This document shows, one piece after another, positions 13,524 to 20,582 of a stretch of 21,893 bases of DNA (position 1 is its first letter; each line of letters begins with the position of its first letter). The stretch is from JALYQB01 sp035640155 (GTDB lineage: Bacteria; Actinomycetota; Actinomycetes; Mycobacteriales; Pseudonocardiaceae): the NCBI GenBank assembly GCA_035640155.1, contig DASQWR010000107.1, positions 1 to 21,893 of the forward strand, read 5' to 3'. Below the pieces are notes generated by a model. The model did no database searches. It was not told the DNA's origin and was given only the letters and a program-made list of their open reading frames with translations. Position numbers and translations under genes: made by a program.

Positions 13524-14960
13524 GTGCTGCTGTCCGACCGCGACCTGCATGCCGAGCTCGATGCCGGGCGCTTGGGAGTAGACCCGTTCGACCCCGCGAT
13601 GCTGCAACCGTCGAGCATCGACGTGCGGCTGGACCGGTTCTTCCGGGTCTTCGTCAACACGAAGTACACGCACATCGACCCTGCTCAGCAACAAGACGAG
13701 CTGACCTCCCTCGTCGAGCCCGACGGAGAGGAACCCTTCGTCCTGCATCCGGGCGAGTTCGTGCTCGGTGGCACGTTCGAGCGCGTCACGCTGCCCGACG
13801 ACCTCGCCGGCCGGCTCGAAGGCAAGGCGCTGGCGGTGGACACGCCGATCCCCACGCCCTCGGGTTGGCGCACCATGGGCAGTCTCAGGGTTGGCGATGA
13901 GGTGTTCGGGCTCGACGGCGCGCCCTGCCGAGTGCTCGCAGCCACTCCGGAGATGCCCGGTCGGCCGTGCCGTGAGGTCGTCTTCTCGGACGGGCAGACG
14001 ATCGTGGCCGACGTCGGCCATCCCTGGTCGACCACGACCAGGTCGGCCCGCAGGCACGGGAGACCCGCTGCAGTGCGCACCACGGGCGAGATCGAGCGGA
14101 GCCTGCGGACCGGCAACGAGTACACCCACCACCTGCCGCTGGCCGAGCCGGTGCGCTACCCCGAGCAGCAGCTACCCACCGATCCGTACGCACTCGGCGT
14201 CCGGCTGGGCGCGAGTGCCAGCAGCAGTGCCGAGATCGCCAGCGGCGGAGGGGACGAGCAGGTGCCGGAGGTGTACCTGCGTGCCTCCGTGCCGCAACGA
14301 ACGGCGCTCCTGCAGGGACTCATGGATTCCGGCGGCCACGTCGGCACCACCGGCCGGTGCGGGTTCGTCAGCGTCCGGGAGCACCTCTGCGACGCCGTGC
14401 TCGAACTGGCCGCGAGCCTGGGACTGCGGCCGGTGAAGCGCAAGAAGGCCACCGCGTTCCGGCAAGCCCCCCACGGCGTGGCCTTCCAGGTGAGCTTCAC
14501 CCCGCACCGCACGGTGTTCCGGCTGGAGCGCAAGGCCGCCAGGCTGAGGGTTGGACGAGCCCAGCGGTTCCGAGCCGTCGTCGACGTGCGTCCGGTACCG
14601 ACCCGCCCGGTTCGGTGCATCCAGGTCGACGCCGGGGACGGGCTCTTCCTCGCGGGAGCTGCCTTCATCCCCACCCACAACTCCAGCCTGGGCCGGTTGG
14701 GGTTGCTGACCCATTCGACGGCGGGGTTCATCGACCCCGGCTTCACCGGGCACATCACCCTGGAACTGTCCAATGTAGCCAACCTGCCGATCACCCTGTG
14801 GCCCGGGATGAAGATCGGCCAGCTGTGCCTGTTCCGGCTCTCCAGCCCTGCTGAGCATCCCTACGGGTCGGTACGCGCGGGCTCGCGCTACCAGGGCCAG
14901 CGCGGACCCACTCCCTCGCGGGCGTACCGGAACTTCCATCGGGTGGAGACCCGACGCTGA
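13524..14960 (+). CDS. dcd: dCTP deaminase precursor (Dcd) interrupted by a class 3 intein
   Basis: The 478-residue reading frame is a normal dCTP deaminase split into an N-extein (residues 1-101, ending LEGK) and a C-extein (387-478, beginning SSLGRLGLLTH). Between them is a 285-residue in-frame insertion. The joined exteins make 193 residues, the usual size of actinobacterial Dcd. The protein deaminates dCTP to dUTP, or in mycobacteria a bifunctional Dcd-Dut form gives dUMP, feeding thymidylate synthesis as a trimer. Conserved features include QPSSIDVRL (29-37), HPGEFVLG (75-82), the nucleotide-binding GK/SSLGR motif that the intein splits, HSTAGFIDPGFTGHITLEL (397-415) with the catalytic Glu, and RYQGQRGPTPSRAY near the end. 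The intein must be removed for activity. The GTG start at 13524 fits a leaderless transcript. Confidence 0.96.
   Translation: MLLSDRDLHAELDAGRLGVDPFDPAMLQPSSIDVRLDRFFRVFVNTKYTHIDPAQQQDELTSLVEPDGEEPFVLHPGEFVLGGTFERVTLPDDLAGRLEGKALAVDTPIPTPSGWRTMGSLRVGDEVFGLDGAPCRVLAATPEMPGRPCREVVFSDGQTIVADVGHPWSTTTRSARRHGRPAAVRTTGEIERSLRTGNEYTHHLPLAEPVRYPEQQLPTDPYALGVRLGASASSSAEIASGGGDEQVPEVYLRASVPQRTALLQGLMDSGGHVGTTGRCGFVSVREHLCDAVLELAASLGLRPVKRKKATAFRQAPHGVAFQVSFTPHRTVFRLERKAARLRVGRAQRFRAVVDVRPVPTRPVRCIQVDAGDGLFLAGAAFIPTHNSSLGRLGLLTHSTAGFIDPGFTGHITLELSNVANLPITLWPGMKIGQLCLFRLSSPAEHPYGSVRAGSRYQGQRGPTPSRAYRNFHRVETRR
13827..14681 (+). mobile_element. Class 3 intein with degenerate LAGLIDADG (DOD) endonuclease, in Dcd
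   Basis: The intein is precursor residues 102-386. Its first residue is Ala, followed by LAVDTPIPTPSGW (block A). Block B ends GHPW; this Trp is intein residue 67. Block F is VRCIQVDAGDGLFLAG with Cys at intein residue 264. Block G is PTHN with Thr283, His284, Asn285, and the next extein residue is Ser. Ala1, Trp, Cys and Thr together are the WCT signature of class 3 splicing, in which the block F Cys makes the first attack. Between blocks B and F are DOD pieces: block C (PYALGVRLGASASS, acidic residue replaced by Ala) and block E (LLQGLMDSGGHV). The 285-residue length and eroded motifs suggest that homing is lost while splicing is kept. Confidence 0.9.
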
Positions 14961-15215
14961 GCGTCGTCAGTACGGCGACCGCGTCGCGGCCGGTCGGATC
15001 TGGTGGCACCACCGGCGACGACGACGCCACCAGGTTCAGGGTGCTGGACGACGAGGGGCGCAGCGGTCCTTACCGCCCGGTTCTCGTGATCCGGCGTCAG
15101 CTGCCCGGCTGCCGGGGCCGTCACCCTCGACCAGGTGGTCGTCGGCGTTCACCCGCGACAAGGGGGTCTTGGTGCCGAATGCTCATGGTGACTGTCCTGA
15201 ATCGAGGAGTCACGA
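14961..15215. other. Intergenic region with an inverted repeat over the next ribosome binding site
   Basis: No gene is supported here. GTGACT (15188-15193) and AGTCAC (15208-15213) form an inverted repeat separated by 14 bases and flank or overlap the GAGGAG ribosome binding site of the gene at 15216. It could be an operator or a weak translational hairpin. Confidence 0.35.
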
Positions 15216-15626
15216 ATGCGCGTCCCCGCCCGAGCCGCCGCGGTGCTCGCCGCGCTCGCGACTTCGACACTGACCGCCACTGCGCAGGCGCCCCCCGCCG
15301 AAATTTTCGGACGCGTGGTCGATGACGCCGGCGCGGGCATCCCGGGTGTCGTCCTCGAGCTGAACGGCACCATCGCGGACGGCGGGCAGGTTGATCAGCA
15401 GGCGCTCAGCGGGCCGGACGGATGGTGGAAGTTCGGCGCTCTTCCTGCCGGTCACTACTCCCTCACCGAAACGCAGCCCGAGGGATACCGCGACGGGCCG
15501 GAGATCCCCGGCACGGCCGGCGGAGTCGTGAAACCACCGGACACCATTGCTGAAATCGGGTTGTCCCGCGGGCAGCGCGCCATGGGCTACGAGTTCGTCG
15601 AGCTGCGCGCTGCGCCCATGGCGTGA
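15216..15626 (+). CDS. Small secreted SdrD_B-like protein
   Basis: This 136-residue protein has a signal peptide (RVPARAAAVLAALATSTLTATAQA) with a likely cut after Ala25. The rest matches a single SdrD B-like/prealbumin-type repeat: IFGRVVDDAGAGIPGVVLELNG, a GPDGWWKFGALPAGHYSLTETQPEGYRDG segment, and DTIAEIGLSRGQRAMGYEFVEL. In large surface adhesins this repeat is a rigid, often Ca2+-binding beta-sandwich; here it stands alone and has no anchor. ATG 15216 has GAGGAG six bases upstream. The function is unknown; a cell-surface or extracellular role is inferred. Confidence 0.82.
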   Translation: MRVPARAAAVLAALATSTLTATAQAPPAEIFGRVVDDAGAGIPGVVLELNGTIADGGQVDQQALSGPDGWWKFGALPAGHYSLTETQPEGYRDGPEIPGTAGGVVKPPDTIAEIGLSRGQRAMGYEFVELRAAPMA

Positions 15627-15656
15627 GCTCATGCAGGCAGCGTGGTCAACTCAGCC

Positions 15657-15685
15657 TTGACAGATCGGCAGCGTCAAGGAACTGT
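15657..15685 (+). promoter_or_regulatory. Promoter with overlapping inverted repeat, upstream of the Clp_N gene
   Basis: A perfect -35 box TTGACA (15657-15662) is followed by a 17-base spacer and AACTGT (15680-15685), then six bases and the ATG at 15692, so the transcript is probably leaderless. CCTTGAC (15655-15661) and GTCAAGG (15673-15679) form a 7-bp inverted repeat with an 11-base gap that covers the -35 box and the spacer. It resembles the HspR (HAIR) operator CTTGAGT-N7-ACTCAAG, but the spacing differs by two bases. Confidence 0.6.
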
Positions 15686-15691
15686 TGACGT

Positions 15692-16405
15692 ATGACTCTC
15701 GATGAGCTCGTCGCGCAGACGAGGACGAAGGCAGCCAGCGTCGACCCACTCGACCTCCTTGCGACCGCCTCGCGGCAGCAACAGGAGCTGACCGATTTCG
15801 GCGAGCAGCTGCTCGACTACTGGGTCCAGCACGCCCGCGCCGCGGGGTGCTCCTGGGCGCAGATCGGCGGTTCGCTCGGCGTCACGAAGCAGGCTGCCCA
15901 GCAGCGGCACTCCGCGGCGCGCGGCCTGCTCGGCAAGCTCAAGGGGAAGGTGGCCGGCGCCGGAGAGGGGATGTTCACCCGCTTTGCGCCCACCGCGCGC
16001 GCTGCGGTGGTCACCGCCCAGGAGGAGGCCCGGCGGTTGCATCACAACTTCCTCGGCACCGAGCACCTGCTGCTCGGGCTGCTCGCCGACTCCGACGGTG
16101 TCGCCGCGACGGTCCTCACCGCCGCCGGGATCACCCGGGACGGGGTCCGCGTGGCCGTCGAGCGGATCGTCGGCTGCGGGCAGGTCGCGCCGAGCGGGCA
16201 CATCCCGTTCACGCCGCGCGCCAAGCGCGTGCTGGAGCTGTCACTCCGCGAGAGCCGGGAGCTCGGCCACCGCCACATCGGCACCGAGCACATCCTGCTC
16301 GGCCTGCTCACCGAGGGGGAGGGCGTCGGCGTCCAGGTGCTCACCGAGACGGGCGTCGACCCCGACCAGCTCCGCGACGCCGTGCTCGCCCGCGTGGGGA
16401 GCTAG
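15692..16405 (+). CDS. HTH and Clp N-terminal domain protein
   Basis: This 237-residue protein has a helix-turn-helix-like N-terminal part (CSWAQIGGSLGVTKQAAQQRH, residues 53-73) and two Clp_N repeats in the C-terminal part. Repeat one begins FAPTARAAVVTAQEEARRLHHNFLGTEHLLLGLL (98-131). Repeat two begins FTPRAKRVLELSLRESRELGHRHIGTEHILLGLL (173-206). Clp_N repeats in ClpC bind adaptors and substrates. Here there is no ATPase domain, so the protein is not an unfoldase and may work as an adaptor or a regulator. A site resembling a heat-shock operator overlaps the promoter. The stop codon shares the CTAG at 16402-16405 with the stop of the convergent EtfD gene. Confidence 0.87.
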   Translation: MTLDELVAQTRTKAASVDPLDLLATASRQQQELTDFGEQLLDYWVQHARAAGCSWAQIGGSLGVTKQAAQQRHSAARGLLGKLKGKVAGAGEGMFTRFAPTARAAVVTAQEEARRLHHNFLGTEHLLLGLLADSDGVAATVLTAAGITRDGVRVAVERIVGCGQVAPSGHIPFTPRAKRVLELSLRESRELGHRHIGTEHILLGLLTEGEGVGVQVLTETGVDPDQLRDAVLARVGS

Positions 16406-18744
16406 TTCCGCTTCGGGGCGTCCGCCGTCTCGCCGTCCGGGTTGGCGCTCTCGGTCGTGGTCGAGTCCGAGCTCGTCATCCCCCGCTTGACGCCGGCGAG
16501 GAGCAGCTGCGCGACGTCGAGCACCTCTGTGGCGTTGCCCGCCGCGCCTTCGCTCTCCCGGGTGGTGAGACCGTCGGTGAGCATCACCCGGCAGAACGGG
16601 CACCCGGTGGCGATCTTCGATGACTCGGTGGCGATCGCCTCGTCCACCCGATCCAGGTTGACCCGCTTGCCGATGTCCTCCTCCATCCACATCCGAGCGC
16701 CGCCGGCGCCGCAGCAGAAGGACCGGTCGGCGTGGCGTGGCATCTCGGTGAGCTGCGCCCCGGACGCGGCGACGAGCTCGCGCGGCGGCGAGTACACCTC
16801 GTTGTGCCGCCCCAGGTAGCACGGGTCGTGGTAGGTCACCTGCGGTTGGTCGGACCCAGCCCCATCGGACCCAGTCCCGTCCGCCGGCGCGACCGGCACC
16901 AGTTTCTTCTCCCGCACCAGCAGGTTGAGCAGCTGGGTGTGGTGCACCACCTCGTAGTGCCCGTCGAGCTGCGGGTACTCCCGGCCCAGGGTGTTGAAGC
17001 AGTGCGGGCAGGTCGTCACGATCTTGCGGCGGCCCGGCTCGCGGCCGGAGAACACCGTGTTGAGCATCTCGACGTTCTGCTGCGCCAGCATCTGGAAGAC
17101 GAACTCGTTGCCCGAACGCCGCGCCGGATCGCCGGTACAGGTCTCACCGCTGCCGAGCACGACATACTTGACGCCCGCGTGGTGCAGCAGCTCCGCGGTG
17201 GCGCGCACCGTCTTCCTCGCGTTGTCGTCGAAGGCGCCGGCGCAGCCGATCCAGTACAGGTACTCGACGTCGGCGTCGAGCTTCTCCCCGGTGAGCACCG
17301 GCACCTCGAAGTCGAGCCCCTTGGCCCAGTCCATCCGGGCGGACTGGTTCTGCCCCCACGGGTTGCCCTTGTTCTCCAGGTTCCTGAACAGCGCGGCGAG
17401 CTCCGTGGGGAACTCCGACTCGATCAGCACCTGGTGGCGGCGCATGTCGACGATGTGGTCGACGTGCTCGATGTCCACCGGGCACTCCTCGACGCAGGCG
17501 CCGCAGGTGGTGCACGACCACAGCACGTCCGGGTCGATCACCCCACCGACCTCGGCCGAGCCCACCAGGGGGCGGGCGGCCTGGTCCGGTCCGGAGCCGG
17601 TGACGCGACCGAAGCCGGACTCCGGCACGCCGTGACCGTGCGCGTCGGGGCGCTGGTCGTCGCCGGCCTGCTTCGTGCCGGGCAGGATCGCGCCCCCTTC
17701 CGGCCCTTCTCCTGGCGACCCCTTCCCCGACGGCAGGCTGCGGTCGCCGATGAGGTACGGGGCCTTGGCGAACAGGTGGTCGCGCAGGTCCATAATCACG
17801 AGCTTGGGGGAGAGCGGCTTGCCGGTGTTCCACGCCGGGCACTGGCTCTGGCAACGGCCGCACTCGGTGCAGGTCGCGAAGTCGAGCATGCCCTTCCAGG
17901 TGAAGTCCTCGACCTTGCCGCGGCCGAAGACGTCGTCCTCGTGGGGGTCATCGAAGTCGATCTTCTTACCGCCGGACTCCATCGGCAGCAGCGGACCGAG
18001 CGCCTTGGGCAGCCGCTTGGCGGAGACGTTGACCGGCGCGACGAAGATGTGCAGGTGCTTGGAGTACAGCACGATGATCAGGAACGAGAGCATGACTCCG
18101 ATGTGGGCCAGCAGCCCGACGGTCTCCAGCGCTTCGGCCGGCCCCTCGCCGATCGGCTCGAGCAGCGCCCCGACCGCTTCGGAGGCGAAGGCCCCCGACT
18201 CGTAGGGGAACGTCCCGGTGACCACGGCGCTGCCGCGGAACAGGAACATCGTCCAGATCACAGTGAAGATCATGAACAGGATGAGCCAGGCGGGGCCGGT
18301 GTGGGAGCCGTAGAAGCGCGAGGCCCGCTCCTGGCGCTCGGGGGCCTGCCGCACCCGGATCACCGCGAAGGCGATGATCGACACCAGGACGGCAAGGGCG
18401 ATGAGGTCCTGCAGGAAGCCCAGCACCGCCCAGCGGCCGACCACCGGGATCGCGAAGTTTTCGTCGAACAGCGCGCCGTAGGCCTCGAGGTAGACGGTGA
18501 TCAGGATGACGAAGCCCCAGAAGGTGAACAGGTGCGCCAGCCCGGGCACCGACCACATCAGCAGCTTCCGTTGCCCGAACACCTCGACCAGCTGGGCCCG
18601 CAGCCGCGGGCCCAGGTCCTGGCTGCGGTGGGTGTCCGGCTGGCCCGCGCGGATCAGGGAGTACAGCCACCGGACCCGCCGTGCGGCCACCGCCAGCGCC
18701 AGGATGGTCAGGCCCAGCCCGACCACCAGTCGCACTGCCATCAC
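16402..18744 (-). CDS. etfD: Membrane Fe-S oxidoreductase, EtfD-like (ETF:menaquinone pathway)
   Basis: This roughly 780-residue protein starts with a membrane region of several helices (VVGLGLTILALAVAARRV, HLFTFWGFVILITVYL, WAVLGFLQDLIALAVLVSIIAF, AWLILFMIFTVIWTMFLF, VGLLAHIGVMLSFLIIVLY). Two 4Fe-4S motifs follow, CTECGRCQSQCP and CTTCGACVEECP, and two CCG-type heterodisulfide-reductase regions (GCAGAFDDNARKT and CCGAGGARMWMEE, with CPHCFN). This arrangement is that of mycobacterial Rv0338c, named EtfD, which receives electrons from EtfAB and reduces menaquinone during beta-oxidation. A Pro/Gly-rich insertion of about 60 residues (PSGKGSPGEGPEGG...) separates the Fe-S motifs. GGAGGT lies seven bases before GTG 18744; ATG 18741 is an equally good alternative. 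A shared operator motif lies about 75-97 bases upstream. Confidence 0.93.
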   Translation of the reverse strand: MMAVRLVVGLGLTILALAVAARRVRWLYSLIRAGQPDTHRSQDLGPRLRAQLVEVFGQRKLLMWSVPGLAHLFTFWGFVILITVYLEAYGALFDENFAIPVVGRWAVLGFLQDLIALAVLVSIIAFAVIRVRQAPERQERASRFYGSHTGPAWLILFMIFTVIWTMFLFRGSAVVTGTFPYESGAFASEAVGALLEPIGEGPAEALETVGLLAHIGVMLSFLIIVLYSKHLHIFVAPVNVSAKRLPKALGPLLPMESGGKKIDFDDPHEDDVFGRGKVEDFTWKGMLDFATCTECGRCQSQCPAWNTGKPLSPKLVIMDLRDHLFAKAPYLIGDRSLPSGKGSPGEGPEGGAILPGTKQAGDDQRPDAHGHGVPESGFGRVTGSGPDQAARPLVGSAEVGGVIDPDVLWSCTTCGACVEECPVDIEHVDHIVDMRRHQVLIESEFPTELAALFRNLENKGNPWGQNQSARMDWAKGLDFEVPVLTGEKLDADVEYLYWIGCAGAFDDNARKTVRATAELLHHAGVKYVVLGSGETCTGDPARRSGNEFVFQMLAQQNVEMLNTVFSGREPGRRKIVTTCPHCFNTLGREYPQLDGHYEVVHHTQLLNLLVREKKLVPVAPADGTGSDGAGSDQPQVTYHDPCYLGRHNEVYSPPRELVAASGAQLTEMPRHADRSFCCGAGGARMWMEEDIGKRVNLDRVDEAIATESSKIATGCPFCRVMLTDGLTTRESEGAAGNATEVLDVAQLLLAGVKRGMTSSDSTTTESANPDGETADAPKRN

Positions 18745-18812
18745 AGCGTCCACCTCCGCGATGCGCATCGACAGGTCCGATGCTGCGAACCGGGTTCGGT
18801 CCCGCTCGCAGG

Positions 18813-19076
18813 CTACGACTGGTTACCGATGGGTAGCCAGTGGGATCTGCCGTGAGCGCGGCCACCTCGTGCTTTCCGCGCTGGGCAGTGGGCTACAGGC
18901 TGGTCCGAGCAGCAGGCTGGGCAGACCTGTTCCTGGTCGGGCGGGGCACCGGGCAGGACGGTGAGCGGGCGGAACTGCCTACCGTCGCAGTGCGCGGTCA
19001 CCAGGGGAGCGTGTGGCGTGGGCTCGGCGAGGTGCGTGTCACCGTCGGCGAGGGAGGCCACGTACCAGCGCGTCAC
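18813..19076 (-). CDS. Small Cys-motif protein B of unknown function
   Basis: This 87-residue protein starts VTRWYVASLADGDTHLAEP and carries HCDGRQFRPLTVLPGAPP followed by VCPACC. The spaced Cys residues suggest a minimal zinc-ribbon-like site. The GTG start at 19076-19074 overlaps the TGA of the upstream gene (GTGA), so the pair is translationally coupled. The last codons (HWLPIGNQS) read across an operator-like palindrome at 18819-18840. I recognise similar small proteins from actinomycetes but know no function for them. Confidence 0.7.
   Translation of the reverse strand: MTRWYVASLADGDTHLAEPTPHAPLVTAHCDGRQFRPLTVLPGAPPDQEQVCPACCSDQPVAHCPARKARGGRAHGRSHWLPIGNQS
18819..18840 (-). promoter_or_regulatory. 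Operator-like palindrome upstream of etfD
   Basis: CTGGTTACC and GGTAGCCAG (8 of 9 pairs) are separated by four bases. The inner part, TACCGATGGGTA, fits TACYGWYSGGTA, as do both fadE5 sites. It lies 75-97 bases upstream of the EtfD start and inside the 3' end of the small gene at 18813. Confidence 0.55.
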
Positions 19077-19420
19077 GCTCGCGCCGTCCGATGGCTGCGT
19101 GTGGTCGCGGACCGCGAGCCGGCGCGCGGCGCGCGCCGGTGCAGCAGCCGCGCCACCCACCCGCGACGGCGGTGCGAGGTGGTGCTGACTGTGGTGGCCC
19201 GGTGCAGCGCTGTCTCGCAGTCCAGGCACGTCGAGCCCCGCGGGCTCACCAGGGCCGCTGCCACCACGCGACGTCCGCAGAGCGCGGTGTACTCACCGTG
19301 GCCGGCCACCAGCCCCGCCGTCGTGGCCTGCTCGTTGAGCAGATGATCTCGTGCGTCGGCGGTGCTGGTCACCGTCGTGGGGCGGGTGATGCGGCGCTGG
19401 ATCTGGTCTACGGTGGCCAT
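19073..19420 (-). CDS. Small Cys-motif protein A of unknown function
   Basis: This 115-residue protein begins MATVDQIQRRITRPTTVTSTADARDHLL and has YTALCGRRVVAAALVSPRGSTCLDCETAL, a Cys followed about 17 residues on by a CxxC pair. The same C...PxxxxCxxC pattern recurs in the next gene, so the two may be diverged copies. The tail is Arg- and Ser-rich (WVARLLHRRAPRAG...). The ATG at 19420 has AAAGGG upstream. The pair seems to be one operon, reading away from the XRE/DUF6879 cassette. Confidence 0.7.
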   Translation of the reverse strand: MATVDQIQRRITRPTTVTSTADARDHLLNEQATTAGLVAGHGEYTALCGRRVVAAALVSPRGSTCLDCETALHRATTVSTTSHRRRGWVARLLHRRAPRAGSRSATTRSHRTARA

Positions 19421-19762
19421 GGCAAAGCCCTTTCGTCATCGGTGGGGTTTGCATCGGCCTCGGCGGCGGCCACCGCCGGGGCCTCCTCTTCTTGATGCTG
19501 CGACGCCAGCGCCCACAGGTCACGGCACCGCGTGTGCCCTGCGAGTCGCAGGACACGTAGGTCGCCGTTGCGGCCCAAAGGCACCCGCCCGTTGGAGGGC
19601 CCTGAGCACCTCCCTTCGGGGAGCTTCAGCGGCCTTCACTATGCCAAGTATCTCGGTATAGTGCAACACGTACGCCGGGCAAGCAGGTGCCATCCGAGCA
19701 ATGTTGATCGCGGAGGAAGGTCACGTCACGCTCGGTCCCCCACCCAGAAAGGACCTGACGCC
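19421..19762. other. 342-bp divergent intergenic region
   Basis: No gene is supported. It separates the small Cys-protein pair (minus) from the XRE cassette (plus). It holds the palindrome and promoter at 19637-19663, and a 5-bp hairpin with a TTCG tetraloop (CTCCC-TTCG-GGGAG) at 19610-19623, possibly a weak terminator. Confidence 0.5.
19637..19663 (+). promoter_or_regulatory. Inverted-repeat operator with -10 box for the XRE/DUF6879 cassette
   Basis: CACTATGCC and GGTATAGTG (8 of 9 pairs) are separated by nine bases. A TATAGT hexamer (19657-19662) inside the right arm is a good -10 box on the plus strand. The left arm carries CATAGT on the minus strand, so the site could serve both directions. 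The XRE regulator encoded at 20583 is the obvious candidate to bind it. Confidence 0.55.
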
Positions 19763-20005
19763 ATGGCTCTGATCCGTCTCCGCGGTGTCTGCGAAGCAGG
19801 CAACGTCTGCCTGACCCTCATCCGCGACACCGACACCGGTGACGCCCTACTGCAAGGCCCCCTCGACCCCGCCGCCGCGGCGACCCTCAAGGCGCCAGAC
19901 GGTGAGGGCGTCATACGCATCGCCGCCGAGCAGGTCGGCACGATGCTCTACGGTCTCGGCCCGGACACCCGCACTGACACGCCCGGCCGGGAGGTGATCA
20001 CATGA
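19763..20005 (+). CDS. Small protein of unknown function at the head of the cassette
   Basis: This 80-residue protein begins MALIRLRGVCEAGNVCLTLIRDTDTG and contains DALLQGPLDPAAAATLKAPDGEGVIRIAAEQVGTML. AAAGGA lies nine bases before the ATG. It stops in an ATGA overlap with the DUF6879 gene. In Streptomyces, XRE-DUF5753 regulators are commonly paired with small DUF397 proteins. This one is similar in size and shows a CxxxxxC start, but it does not match the DUF397 pattern I know, so a matching role is only a guess. Confidence 0.72.
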   Translation: MALIRLRGVCEAGNVCLTLIRDTDTGDALLQGPLDPAAAATLKAPDGEGVIRIAAEQVGTMLYGLGPDTRTDTPGREVIT

Positions 20006-20568
20006 ACCTGCTGACCGCAGACCAGCTCGGCGAGGTCCTCGAGCGGACCCGCCAGGACCTGTTCCGCATCGAGACTCTGCCGAGCTACGACACCGCCATG
20101 ACCACTGGCGACTTTCGTCGTTGGCTCGATGGAGAGACCGAGCCGACGTGGGGGGTGCGCCAACCGTGGCTGGACACGCTGGCGCAGTGGGCGCGTGAGA
20201 GTCGGCCGCGCCGCCGGGTCCGGATCATCCACAATCCACCCAGCGACTACGAGCGGTACGCCTGTGACTGGGGCTACCGGTACAACGTGACGGCCGGTGA
20301 ACCCACCCGGGTCCTGGACCTTGCCGAGCAGGAACTACCGAAGGAACTCGACGCCGCACCGGGCGACTGGTGGCTCATCGACGGCCGCGACGTGGTGACG
20401 ATGCATTACCATCCCGATGGGCAGTTCTGCGGAGCGGAGGTCCTAGACTCATCACACACGGCATGGCACCGCATCGCCGCCGATGCTGCATGGCGTGCCG
20501 CCGAGCCGTTCACTTCATGGTGGGACCGACATCCGCAGCATCACCGCTCGCCAAGCCGAGTGGCCTGA
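20002..20568 (+). CDS. DUF6879 family protein
   Basis: This 188-residue protein matches DUF6879: LFRIETLPSYDT near the N-terminus, a GDFRRWLDGE segment, RVRIIHNPPSDYERYACDWGYRYN, and the pair DWWLIDGRDVVTMHYHPDGQF. These proteins occur beside XRE-DUF5753 regulators in actinomycetes and have no established activity. The start overlaps the preceding stop (ATGA), showing coupled translation. Fourteen bases separate it from the XRE gene. Confidence 0.85.
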   Translation: MNLLTADQLGEVLERTRQDLFRIETLPSYDTAMTTGDFRRWLDGETEPTWGVRQPWLDTLAQWARESRPRRRVRIIHNPPSDYERYACDWGYRYNVTAGEPTRVLDLAEQELPKELDAAPGDWWLIDGRDVVTMHYHPDGQFCGAEVLDSSHTAWHRIAADAAWRAAEPFTSWWDRHPQHHRSPSRVA

Positions 20569-20582
20569 CCAGAGGATATTGT

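Noticed and set aside
15041..15325. Plus-strand frame of 94 codons after dcd
   Set aside because: Arg/Pro-rich translation with no domain; overlaps the signal peptide of the SdrD_B-like gene in another frame.
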